6,996 nt of DNA from an uncultured Rikenellaceae bacterium. GTDB taxonomy: Bacteria; Bacteroidota; Bacteroidia; Bacteroidales; Rikenellaceae. Under the pieces are notes generated by a model. That model was given only the letters and a program-made list of their open reading frames with translations, ran no database searches and was not told where the DNA came from. The stretch is from contig CAMTOL010000118.1 in the NCBI GenBank assembly GCA_947074135.1, forward strand, positions 1 through 6,996, given 5' to 3'. A program made the translations under genes and the position numbers. Each line of letters begins with the position of its first letter. Position 1 is the first letter of the stretch. Below are positions 1 through 6,324 of the stretch, piece after piece.

Positions 1-570
1 CAAAGTAAATGGCTTTGTTCTATGGCGGATAAATATCCCCAGTTTAATACAGAATGGTTATTAACTGGCGAGGGCGAGATGCTGAAAAATGAGGCTAGAC
101 AGTTAGAGCCAAATCAAACATTTTCGCTATATACAGATAGTGCGGTGGACTCTCAGGAGATACCACTGTATGACCTTGCGGCTTCCGCAGGATTGCAATC
201 CCTGTTTTTTGACTCAGCACACCAAATACCAATAGACACGATTAAGATCCCAAATGTGCCACGCTGTGATGGTGCTGTATATGTTACTGGAGATAGTATG
301 TATCCACTTCTCAAGGCTGGAGATATTATACTATATAAACAAGTGAGTGATGTTCGTAACTTCATATTCTGGGGAGAGATATATCTAATATCTTTCGATT
401 ACGATGATGATGAGTTTATATCTGTTAAGTTTGTTCAGAAATCAGAGATAAAAGACCATATTAAGTTAGTGAGTCATAATTCGCATCACGACCCAGTCGA
501 TATACATTTGTCGTGCATTAGAGCAATGGCACTTGTCAAAGCATCTATTCGTTTTAATACCATCAAGTAG
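1..570 (+). CDS. S24/LexA-type self-cleaving transcriptional repressor, 5'-truncated by the window edge
   Basis: The reading frame is open from base 1, so the gene starts outside the window; the ATG at 22 is probably internal. Residues are numbered from that ATG. The stretch YPQFNTEWLLTGEGEML (residues 5-21) is the usual linker after an XRE helix-turn-helix in Bacteroidetes phage-like repressors, so the DNA-binding domain should lie upstream. The rest is an S24 peptidase domain: catalytic Ser92 in GDSM, followed by YPLLKAGDIILYK, and a general-base Lys136 in SVKFV. Ala56-Gly57 in LAASAGLQS fits the LexA/CI autocleavage bond. By family knowledge, such proteins repress a target operon and cut themselves when RecA filaments form after DNA damage. 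The stop is TAG at 568-570. No neighbour in the window is an obvious target. A host-gene regulator rather than a prophage or element repressor remains possible. Confidence 0.88.
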   Translation, partial: QSKWLCSMADKYPQFNTEWLLTGEGEMLKNEARQLEPNQTFSLYTDSAVDSQEIPLYDLAASAGLQSLFFDSAHQIPIDTIKIPNVPRCDGAVYVTGDSMYPLLKAGDIILYKQVSDVRNFIFWGEIYLISFDYDDDEFISVKFVQKSEIKDHIKLVSHNSHHDPVDIHLSCIRAMALVKASIRFNTIK

Positions 571-770
571 TATTATCTTTACCTAATTCTACCCACTTTA
601 TCGTATTATCTAGTAGTTAAAATAACGTAATCAGTAATTTACGTGCTTTTATTGTGCTTTTAAATCGCAATTACATAGTCTTATCCCCCTATTTTACCGA
701 CCTAAACCCATATTTCATGTATGTTTTTAACAATTACCCCCCTTGTTTTCACACCTATTTTCAACTATTT

Positions 771-806
771 TGCAATACCAACTGCAATACCAACTGCACT
801 ACCAAA
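771..806. repeat. Three tandem 12-bp repeats (TGCAATACCAAC)
   Basis: Copies lie at 771-782 and 783-794 (identical, TGCAATACCAAC) and 795-806 (TGCACTACCAAA, two mismatches). On the minus strand the unit reads GTTGGTATTGCA. A 12-bp period is close to one helical turn, so these could be adjacent protein-binding sites, for example recombinase arm sites or replication-type iterons. Nothing in the window confirms either role. Confidence 0.75.
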
Positions 807-916
807 GCGTTTTTTGCATATTTTTCGCCAAATATGGATCACACGGTAGAAGCTAATTTTAATACATATCTATTCCGATATAAAAACATCATTAAATATG
901 GGCTTTAAATACCATT

Positions 917-937
917 AAAACGCCTTTTATTGGCGTT
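917..937 (-). terminator. Possible weak leftward intrinsic terminator
   Basis: AACGCC (919-924) pairs with GGCGTT (932-937) across a 7-nt loop. On the minus strand the stem is followed by four T's (920-917, two of them within the stem). The GC core is good but the U-run is short. There is no minus-strand gene immediately to the right. Confidence 0.35.
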
Positions 938-996
938 CTGTGACTTATTTACACCCTTAGCAGCTTCTTGGGTATTAAACGCTTTGGTTATGGTAT

Positions 997-1030
997 AAAA
1001 AAGCCAGTACTCGGGGTTGAGTTACTGGCT
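997..1030 (-). terminator. Intrinsic terminator for leftward transcription
   Basis: AGCCAGTA (1002-1009) pairs perfectly with TACTGGCT (1023-1030). CTC/GAG (1010-1012 and 1019-1021) extends the stem past a single bulged T, leaving a GGGGTT loop. Read leftward, the stem runs straight into six T's (the AAAAAA at 997-1002). There is no T-run on the plus side, so it acts leftward. The only leftward gene that could feed it is the transglycosylase, whose stop is about 300 bp away. Confidence 0.75.
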
Positions 1031-1082
1031 AATCATTGCGTTATGGCGCTTTGAGGCTGTTTTGTGGTTTTTTATCGTTAGT

Positions 1083-1192
1083 GAATTATAATTTTTGCTA
1101 TCTTTGTGAGGCGAAATTATAGTTTTGGTGTTTTGGGGTGTTAAATAGGGCCTTAAAATTATAGTTGAATTACGGTAAAATTACAGTTTTGT
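1083..1192. repeat. Four degenerate, helically phased copies of AAATTATAGTTTTG
   Basis: The shared core is ATTATAG or a close variant: ATTATAA at 1085, ATTATAG at 1116, ATTATAG at 1158 and ATTACAG at 1180. Copies 2 and 4 (1114-1128 and 1178-1192) match over about 14 bp with one change. Copies 1 and 3 are more degenerate on the right side. Start-to-start spacings are 31, 42 and 22 bp, close to 3, 4 and 2 helical turns, so all four would face the same side of the DNA. This suggests cooperative binding by one protein. The AT-richness makes chance similarity a real alternative. Confidence 0.5.
1099..1106 (+). promoter_or_regulatory. Orphan Bacteroides-type -7 element (TATCTTTG)
   Basis: TATCTTTG matches TAnnTTTG exactly, in the context TTGCTATCTTTGTG, which recurs at 6728-6740. 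I see no good TTTG -33 element at 19-21 bp upstream and no plus-strand gene downstream before 5090. It could be fortuitous, or could drive a small RNA or antisense transcript towards the transglycosylase gene. Confidence 0.22.
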
Positions 1193-1296
1193 ACTTTTCG
1201 TTTTCGGCGACCTGGGTTCTGTTGTTATCAATAACTATCAATATATGTAACAGTTATGTATATTTATAGCAGTCACTCTAATGTACTTTTCGTTTT
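1190..1296. repeat. 15-bp direct repeat TGTACTTTTCGTTTT, two copies
   Basis: Exact copies lie at 1190-1204 and 1282-1296, start to start 92 bp, with unrelated flanks on both sides. The intervening 77 bp holds a small dyad, GTTAT-CA-ATAAC (1224-1235). Possible readings are a recombination scar, duplicated binding sites or an attachment-type repeat. Confidence 0.7.
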
Positions 1297-1309
1297 ACCC
1301 CCCTTATAT

Positions 1310-1324
1310 AAAAACAATTTGTTT
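1310..1324 (-). terminator. Weak AT-rich hairpin downstream of the transglycosylase
   Basis: AAACA (1312-1316) pairs with TGTTT (1320-1324) across three bases. Leftward it is followed by five T's (1314-1310), two to three of them inside the stem. It lies only 5 bp after the stop codon, but a 5-bp stem with a single G-C pair is weak. The strong hairpin at 997-1030 may be the real end of the transcript. Confidence 0.25.
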
Positions 1325-1328
1325 GATT

Positions 1329-1946
1329 TTAACTCGCTTTATATTTATCATAAGTGCGCAATACTTTACTTACATAGGCAACTGTTTCATAGTGAGTGCC
1401 ATTTCTTGTTATATAATTTGAGAGTGTACTCCAATTATTGAATGATGCTCCATCGGCGTTAGCCGCACGACGTGCCTCTATAATTGTTCCAATACCACCA
1501 TTATAAGCTGCAAGTATTACCGATAATTTCTCTCTCTCGTTCATCGTTTTAGGGAATCTAAACGATTTTGCGGTTACGTCGAGTACCTTAATGGCAGCCA
1601 GAATGTTTGTTTTAGGGTCGGTAAGTGAGTCCACTTCGAATCCCTGTTGTATTGCAGTTCGAGGCATAATTTGCATCAATCCAGTAGCACCTCTTGGTGA
1701 TTTGATGTCAGGTGTGAACCTTGATTCTGTGTATGCAATTGCAGCTAACAGTTTCCAGTCCCATTCTGTAGAGTCGGCAAGTGTTTGAAAAACCATATCG
1801 TACTCCGATATTGAGTTTATTTTTATTACTTTGCGTTCTGAGTCAAGAGTTCTAGCAAGTGTGCTGTTGTTTTGGTAGCCACCCAAAATTAGTTCGGCTG
1901 AAGTAAGAAGTGTAAATGTTAAAACAATGTTTTTAGCAAATGTCAT
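1329..1946 (-). CDS. Secreted lytic transglycosylase (SLT domain)
   Basis: A 205-residue protein predicted to cleave the MurNAc-GlcNAc bond of peptidoglycan, leaving 1,6-anhydro ends. Residues about 5-22 form a hydrophobic N-terminal segment (signal peptide or anchor). No lipobox Cys is visible, so it is probably periplasmic or anchored by its N-terminus. The SLT domain fills about 50-202: catalytic Glu74 in AYTESRF, then GATGLMQIMPRTA (86-98), AAYNGG (146-151), and a C-terminal helix YVSKVLRTYDKY (191-202). This is the family-1/MltF-like catalytic order without MltF's solute-binding domain. The ATG at 1946 places the hydrophobic segment at the N-terminus; no Shine-Dalgarno is visible. The gene lies 133 bp downstream of the porin on the same strand, so co-transcription is possible. 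It could serve wall turnover or assembly of an envelope machine. Confidence 0.93.
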   Translation of the reverse strand: MTFAKNIVLTFTLLTSAELILGGYQNNSTLARTLDSERKVIKINSISEYDMVFQTLADSTEWDWKLLAAIAYTESRFTPDIKSPRGATGLMQIMPRTAIQQGFEVDSLTDPKTNILAAIKVLDVTAKSFRFPKTMNEREKLSVILAAYNGGIGTIIEARRAANADGASFNNWSTLSNYITRNGTHYETVAYVSKVLRTYDKYKAS

Positions 1947-2061
1947 TAGAATTTGTATTTGGTTGGGGAGCCTTATGTTTCAATTTTTTCCCATATTCTT
2001 ACAAATTGTTTGCCTATTTCTCCTTTTTCTACGCGTAGTTTTAGCTAATACGTAAAAACTT

Positions 2062-2082
2062 TAATTCATTTGTAGTGAATTA
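2062..2082 (-). terminator. Possible hairpin at the porin stop codon
   Basis: TAATTCA (2062-2068) pairs with TGAATTA (2076-2082), which includes the porin stop codon, across a 7-nt loop. Leftward the sequence continues AAAGTTTTTACG, so the T-run starts several bases late. The stem is AT-rich. It may attenuate readthrough into the transglycosylase, or be chance. I see no convincing promoter in the remaining 1947-2061. Confidence 0.25.
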
Positions 2083-4155
2083 GTCGTAGAACGACCAAGA
2101 GAAACGAAACTTCAACATCATACGATTCTGAGGGTAGTGGGCCACCATAAAGTAGTCCTTGCCACCAAACAGATTTACGTTCCAATTTTGAAGTTTAACC
2201 AGTATGCGCATTCTCTTCCACTTAGCACTCACGTAAGCATCTAAGTATGGAAATCCCCCAACCTCAACCTCTTGTTGGTTGTAGAATTGGGCAATTGCAG
2301 GGTTGTAGCCAAATCCATAATATTTGGTTTGGTAACGACCATCTACGCCAATCTCTAGGTTCAAGACATTTTTTACAACATCGAAACCATAATAATAACT
2401 AGCGTAAGCTGAAAGCGCAGGTACTGGTGCAACAGTTTGTTGAGAACTTAACTGAAATAGTACCCTGTGATTGAAGTGAAATCCGCCTGCGCGAAAATCC
2501 TTCTGAGCATAAACACCGAGCATACTCAAACTACCTGAAAATTGAGCAGGAAGACTTTCGGCATCGAAATAGACTTTGTTCTGCGTAATTGAGTAGTTGG
2601 CTCCAAGATAGAGTTTGATAGGCTCTACCGAGAAACGTGCTGAAAGCTCGGTCATAGTCTCCTTCTGGAAATTGTTTTTCCATCGGAAGTGGTTAGAGAA
2701 GTAGCTTTGTGCCCAATAATCGGGCTCAGTGAGCGCAAATCTTACGGAAGCATCAAGCGAAATAGGTTGTTGCTTCTTTTTGGTGTATGCCGTTAGTTTT
2801 AGTTTACCCTTCAGATCGATATCCCCAGCACGATAGCCTACCAGGTTAAATCTTACATTGGCGTCCCAATTAACATAACGACTTATTTTACCGTCTATGT
2901 CGCCATAAACAAAGATGGTGTTTTCATTTTTACGACCTCCACCCCACATCTGTCTATACTCTCCGGGAGTGTTTAGGTAATAACCCGAAAATTCATTACC
3001 AATCCCTGCCGATATCAGACCTACAACTCCATTTCGGTCGTAAGGTTGAAGCTGCATAAAGAATCGAGTGTCTAGTACCTGTTGCGATATTGAGTCATAG
3101 GTAAAGTCAGGGTCTATATATACGTTTTTAAACAGTGAGGTATCTCCTTTTGCACTATATGTTTTGTTTATGATAGTGTAGTTGGTCGAGTTGCCAATAA
3201 AAATCGAAGGGATTTTCTCAATTGTAAGCTCGTCCTCTTTCTGTTGGCGAAGAGGTATCCCATAACTTGCACTTAGCCAAAAGGTGTGTCCTTTATATCT
3301 ATTTTGGGCATCGGTCAATCTGACATCAATTTGGTTGGGCTGGTCGACAAGTGTGTCTTTAACCATTCTATCATCTTTAATACCGCCATTCTCACGAATA
3401 TCGCCACCATTGTAGATATACCCTCCGTGAATTGCAAATTTCTTGCCAGTGTGCGCTAGAGAGAGTGCTAAATTCCACGTCAACGTTCTTTGGTACATAT
3501 ACATACCCTTTGTGCCATCTCCATTATATACCACATTGACCGAAGTAGAGGGAGAGATGTTGTGCGAAAGTATGATGTTAAAGAGGTTTTCTTCGATTTG
3601 TACCTCACCCGACATCTCGTAAGTTAGGCGAGAGTAGGGCATACGAGCGTTGTAGAACAATACATCGCTAGGATATTTCATATAGGTACGCCAAACATCG
3701 ACAAACGAGAAGTTTCGAGGAGTAACTCTTGAAAAATAGTTCAATGGAATAGTAGCACCACCTAGATTGCCTAGGTACGCCGAACCTATGCCTCCATCAA
3801 TTGCCATAAAAGGGTAGTCTATCTGAAAGGCTCCATTTAGTAGTGTGTCGACAGGAGTTCTAGTTACAGTATTGAAGAGTGTGTTGACTTTCCACGCAAA
3901 GATTTTGGTCATTCGTGTCGAGTCGTCAAAGTAGAATGATTCGAGAGGTTTGCGTTCACGTTTTTTAGTTGTGTCTGCTTTTTCTTTCTCTTCATCAGCT
4001 TTTTTCTCTTCTTCGCTTCGGTAGTCTTGAGGAATACCTACTGGAGGGATAACCTGACCTGTTGTTGGGTTGTACTGCTGTATCTGCGAACGAGCTACAG
4101 TTGCTGTAAGAAACAGCAACAAACATATTAGATATTTAACAGTATCTTTAACCAT
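2080..4155 (-). CDS. Putative outer-membrane porin (Bacteroidetes Porin_10-like)
   Basis: A 691-residue predicted beta-barrel of the outer membrane. Residues 1-23 form a signal peptide: hydrophobic core 8-20, and ARS before Gln24 as a plausible signal peptidase I site. Residues 24-45 are Pro/Gln/Gly-rich, and 46-69 form a strongly charged Glu/Lys/Arg segment that should sit in the periplasm. From about residue 73 (FYFDDSTR) the sequence shows alternating aromatic/hydrophobic strands with Asn/Asp/Gly-rich turns, and it ends FRFSWSFYD, a typical aromatic C-terminal strand. The GSAYLGNLGGATIPLNYFSR region (about 124-143) and the overall length resemble the Bacteroidetes 'putative porin' family. 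There is no TonB box or plug, so it is not a SusC-type receptor. Substrate is unknown. A TACCTTTG -7 element lies 60 bp upstream, suggesting its own promoter besides any readthrough from pssA. Confidence 0.85.
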   Translation of the reverse strand: MVKDTVKYLICLLLFLTATVARSQIQQYNPTTGQVIPPVGIPQDYRSEEEKKADEEKEKADTTKKRERKPLESFYFDDSTRMTKIFAWKVNTLFNTVTRTPVDTLLNGAFQIDYPFMAIDGGIGSAYLGNLGGATIPLNYFSRVTPRNFSFVDVWRTYMKYPSDVLFYNARMPYSRLTYEMSGEVQIEENLFNIILSHNISPSTSVNVVYNGDGTKGMYMYQRTLTWNLALSLAHTGKKFAIHGGYIYNGGDIRENGGIKDDRMVKDTLVDQPNQIDVRLTDAQNRYKGHTFWLSASYGIPLRQQKEDELTIEKIPSIFIGNSTNYTIINKTYSAKGDTSLFKNVYIDPDFTYDSISQQVLDTRFFMQLQPYDRNGVVGLISAGIGNEFSGYYLNTPGEYRQMWGGGRKNENTIFVYGDIDGKISRYVNWDANVRFNLVGYRAGDIDLKGKLKLTAYTKKKQQPISLDASVRFALTEPDYWAQSYFSNHFRWKNNFQKETMTELSARFSVEPIKLYLGANYSITQNKVYFDAESLPAQFSGSLSMLGVYAQKDFRAGGFHFNHRVLFQLSSQQTVAPVPALSAYASYYYGFDVVKNVLNLEIGVDGRYQTKYYGFGYNPAIAQFYNQQEVEVGGFPYLDAYVSAKWKRMRILVKLQNWNVNLFGGKDYFMVAHYPQNRMMLKFRFSWSFYD

Positions 4156-4214
4156 ATTTGAGTTTTGCTACTTTTTAGTGATGTTTTTGTATAAACAAGT
4201 GGCAAAATTGGGTG

Positions 4215-4240
4215 CAAAGGTACTAAAAATAATTTACAAA
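4215..4240 (-). promoter_or_regulatory. Candidate promoter for the porin gene
   Basis: On the minus strand TACCTTTG (4222-4215) matches the Bacteroides -7 consensus TAnnTTTG perfectly. The nearest upstream TTTG (4240-4237) leaves a 14-bp spacer, shorter than the usual 19-21, so the -33 assignment is weak. Transcription would begin around 4208, giving a leader of about 50 nt to the ATG at 4155. The element lies in the 85-bp gap behind the pssA stop. Confidence 0.5.
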
Positions 4241-4951
4241 TTAGCTTTTTTGTGCAATTTTTAAGATACTGACCACCACTGAAGTTGTTATATATAAGGC
4301 GATAATAGCACAAATTCCGGCATATATTCCTCCTATTATCAAAATAATAACGCTTAAAACTAAGAAAGAGTATCTAATTATGTTTTTTTTGAGCGAGAAA
4401 TCTTTGAACTTAAACGAGAACATAGGCAAGTCGCAAACCATTAAAACGCATAGAATAAGAGTGATAATGATGCTAATACCGCACCATATTTGATGTTCAA
4501 TTAGTTTGGGGATAATGGCAGTGACATAGGAAACAACAAAGAGAGCCATTGCAGGTGTTGCAAGTCCACGAAACTCTTCGCTTTGGCGCGTGTCTATATT
4601 GAATTTAGCAAGTCGATAGGCTGCAAATGGGGCTAGTAAAAACCCTGCCAATCCCACAATCCAGCTAGTGTCTAGTGCGCAGTACATCATCATTGTATTT
4701 CCCATAATAAAGGCTGGTGCAGCTCCGAAACTAACCATATCTGCAAGAGAATCGAGTTGAAGCCCAATCTCAGAGCGGGCATTGAGAAGACGAGCGGCCA
4801 TTCCGTCCGAGAAATCGAAAACTGCTGCTATGACAATAGCCCAAAAAGCGTATTGGTAGCTTGTTGTGAACGAGAAAAATATTGCAGCTACACCACACAA
4901 TAGGTTGCATAGAGTCAAAAAATTTGGGATAAATGCTATAATTTTTTTCAT
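4241..4951 (-). CDS. pssA: CDP-diacylglycerol-serine O-phosphatidyltransferase (phosphatidylserine synthase)
   Basis: A 236-residue integral inner-membrane enzyme making phosphatidylserine from CDP-diacylglycerol and L-serine, the committed step to phosphatidylethanolamine. The CDP-alcohol phosphotransferase signature DG-x2-AR-x8-G-x3-D-x3-D is intact at residues 49-71: Asp49, Gly50, Ala53-Arg54, Gly63, Asp67 and Asp71. These aspartates bind the divalent metals and CDP group, and Asp71 is the expected catalytic base. YRLAKFN (112-118) and FRGLATPA (127-134) match the membrane-type PssA subfamily rather than phosphatidylglycerol-phosphate synthase. Hydrophobic segments lie at about 5-28, 33-48, 95-111, 136-149, 156-174, 192-212 and 213-230. 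Translation starts with ATG at 4951 and has no Shine-Dalgarno. It is divergent from the aminotransferase and is followed by the porin after 85 bp. Confidence 0.95.
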   Translation of the reverse strand: MKKIIAFIPNFLTLCNLLCGVAAIFFSFTTSYQYAFWAIVIAAVFDFSDGMAARLLNARSEIGLQLDSLADMVSFGAAPAFIMGNTMMMYCALDTSWIVGLAGFLLAPFAAYRLAKFNIDTRQSEEFRGLATPAMALFVVSYVTAIIPKLIEHQIWCGISIIITLILCVLMVCDLPMFSFKFKDFSLKKNIIRYSFLVLSVIILIIGGIYAGICAIIALYITTSVVVSILKIAQKS

Positions 4952-4982
4952 ATTTTTTGATAGGTTTTGAGAACTTTTTGTA

Positions 4983-4990
4983 TATATTTG
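4983..4990 (+). promoter_or_regulatory. Candidate promoter for the aminotransferase
   Basis: TATATTTG matches TAnnTTTG exactly. TTTG copies upstream at 4966-4969 and 4956-4959 give spacers of 13 and 23 bp, neither ideal. It would give a leader of roughly 95 nt. A 14-bp palindrome, GTTAATTAATTAAC (4990-5003), follows directly and could be an operator, though it is pure AT apart from its ends. Confidence 0.35.
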
Positions 4991-5004
4991 TTAATTAATT
5001 AACA

Positions 5005-5059
5005 GTGATGAAAAATAAATTATTTATAAACATCACCACGTTAGAAATTATTAAACGTG
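5005..5059. other. Two consecutive inverted repeats in the divergent pssA/aminotransferase region
   Basis: GTGATG (5005-5010) pairs with CATCAC (5031-5036) around a 20-nt AT-rich loop, which itself contains AAATAA/TTATTT. CACGTT (5037-5042) pairs with AACGTG (5054-5059) around 11 nt. They abut exactly and lie inside the predicted aminotransferase leader, 31 bp before its ATG. They could be leader hairpins or operator dyads. I do not recognise a known riboswitch. Confidence 0.45.
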
Positions 5060-5062
5060 CCG

Positions 5063-5070
5063 TAAAGGTA
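5063..5070 (-). promoter_or_regulatory. Weak candidate -7 element for pssA
   Basis: On the minus strand this reads TACCTTTA, one mismatch from TAnnTTTG. It would give a leader of about 105 nt to the pssA ATG. I see no clear TTTG at the expected upstream distance. Confidence 0.22.
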
Positions 5071-5089
5071 TAAAAACATAACTAATAAA

Positions 5090-6286
5090 ATGCTAAATCT
5101 ATCAAAAATTGCAGAGGCACTTCCTGCTTCACCGATTCGTAAACTGGTTCCTTATGCCATTGCTGCGAAGTCGCGAGGCACAAAAGTTTATCATCTAAAC
5201 ATTGGACAACCCGATATTGAAACCCCTGAAGTGGCTCTCGAAGCCGTCAAAAATATCAACGAAAAGGTGTTTGAATACACACATTCGGCAGGTATTGAGT
5301 CCTATCGTGTTAAATTGGCTGATTTCTACTCAAAACGAGGACTTAATGTATCGGCAGATAATATTATCATTACAACAGGTGGGAGTGAGGCTCTATTCTT
5401 CTCAATGTTAGCCATTTGTAATGCTGGTGATGAGATAATTATTCCAGAACCGTTTTACGCAAATTATAATAGTTTTGCACTTGAGGCTGGTGTTCGCATT
5501 GTACCTATCACAGCTTCGATTAGTAATGGTTTTGCACTTCCATCGGCAGAGGCCTTCGAAGCTTTGATTAACGAACGCACTCGTGCTATTTTGATTTGTA
5601 ACCCTAACAATCCAACAGGATATTTATATAATAAGGCTGAAATTGAGGCTTTGCGCGATTTGGCTATTAAATATAACCTCTATTTGTTGGCAGACGAGGT
5701 GTATTCGGACTTCTGTTACGATGGCAAAGAGCACTTTTCGGTTCTTCAACTCGAAGGTGTTGACCAAAATGTTATAATGTGCGATTCGGTTTCGAAACGC
5801 TATTCGATGTGTGGAGTTCGTATTGGTGCTATTATTACTCGCAACTGTGCGGTACTTGATGCAGTGCTTAGAATGGGACAAGCTCGTTTGTGCGCGCCGT
5901 TGTTGGGGCAGATTGCAGGTGAGGCTGCCATTGATACTCCAAAAAGCTATTTCGATGGAGTTAAGAGTGAGTATGTAGCTCGACGTGATTATGTTATTGA
6001 TGCTCTGCAACGAATGGAGGGAGTAGTTGCTCCACGTCCAGCAGGAGCTTTTTATGCAATTGCAGCACTTCCTGTCGATAATGCAGAAAAATTTGCTCAG
6101 TGGCTTTTAGAAGAGTTCTCTTATAAAGGTGCTACCGTAATGGTTGCTCCTGCGCAAGGGTTTTATAGTAATCCAAAAACGTGTGTTCAAAACGAGGTGA
6201 GAATTGCGTATGTTCTCAATCTCGAAGATTTGAGAGCTGCAATGGAAGCATTGGAGATTGCTATTAAAGAGTATAATAATAAATAA
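5090..6286 (+). CDS. Aspartate-type PLP-dependent aminotransferase (class I/II)
   Basis: A 398-residue cytosolic fold-type I aminotransferase of the usual length for the family. HLNIGQPDIETP (35-46) is the substrate-binding loop, TTGGSEAL (95-102) contributes to the phosphate site, NPNNPTG (171-177) holds the Asn that contacts the PLP ring oxygen, ADEVYSDF (201-208) holds Asp202 for the pyridine nitrogen, and SVSKRYSMCGVRIG (233-246) holds the Schiff-base Lys236. Arg371 in VRIAY should bind the alpha-carboxylate. These features support transamination of an amino acid with 2-oxoglutarate. Aspartate is the default annotation, but aromatic or branched substrates cannot be excluded from sequence alone. 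The ATG at 5090 has no Shine-Dalgarno, as is common in Bacteroidetes. The gene is monocistronic, bounded by divergent pssA and a strong terminator. Confidence 0.93.
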   Translation: MLNLSKIAEALPASPIRKLVPYAIAAKSRGTKVYHLNIGQPDIETPEVALEAVKNINEKVFEYTHSAGIESYRVKLADFYSKRGLNVSADNIIITTGGSEALFFSMLAICNAGDEIIIPEPFYANYNSFALEAGVRIVPITASISNGFALPSAEAFEALINERTRAILICNPNNPTGYLYNKAEIEALRDLAIKYNLYLLADEVYSDFCYDGKEHFSVLQLEGVDQNVIMCDSVSKRYSMCGVRIGAIITRNCAVLDAVLRMGQARLCAPLLGQIAGEAAIDTPKSYFDGVKSEYVARRDYVIDALQRMEGVVAPRPAGAFYAIAALPVDNAEKFAQWLLEEFSYKGATVMVAPAQGFYSNPKTCVQNEVRIAYVLNLEDLRAAMEALEIAIKEYNNK

Positions 6287-6324
6287 TTTGCGGACCAATT
6301 GAGTTTTGGTCTGTTCTCGTATTC

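Larger units (their letters stand above)
571..1328. other. 758-bp gene-free, repeat-rich intergenic region
   Basis: I find no credible gene on either strand. The longest plus-strand frame (654-908) is Cys/Phe/Asn/Tyr-rich with no family resemblance, and minus-strand ATGs run into stops within about 20 codons. The region holds a 12-bp tandem repeat (771-806), a leftward hairpin with a short T-run (917-937), a strong leftward terminator (997-1030), four phased AAATTATAGTTTTG-like motifs (1083-1192), a 15-bp direct repeat (1190-1204 and 1282-1296), and a TATCTTTG promoter-like element (1099-1106). TTACCCCCCTT occurs twice (734-744 and 1295-1305). Its position beside an S24 repressor makes it a candidate boundary of an integrated element, but no integrase or proven attachment site is visible. 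Confidence 0.7.

Noticed and set aside
771..806. CRISPR-like repeats
   Set aside because: The units are 12 bp, directly adjacent and without spacers, which does not fit a CRISPR array.
654..908. 84-codon open frame in the gene-free region
   Set aside because: It has no family resemblance, an odd Cys/Phe/Tyr/Asn-rich composition and no promoter or ribosome-binding signal, and its middle is just the translated 12-bp tandem repeat.
571..970. A decayed integrase gene on the minus strand
   Set aside because: All minus-strand frames here stop within about 20 codons and none shows recombinase motifs.
1256..1441. 61-codon plus-strand frame overlapping the transglycosylase 3' end
   Set aside because: It is antisense to a well-supported gene, and the first part is AT-rich intergenic DNA that contains one of the 15-bp repeats.
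4070..4313. Short frames on both strands between the porin and pssA
   Set aside because: They overlap the ends of two solid genes in other frames and have no recognisable content.
5624..6010. 128-codon minus-strand frame inside the aminotransferase
   Set aside because: It is a shadow of the conserved aminotransferase region with no plausible start context or family match.
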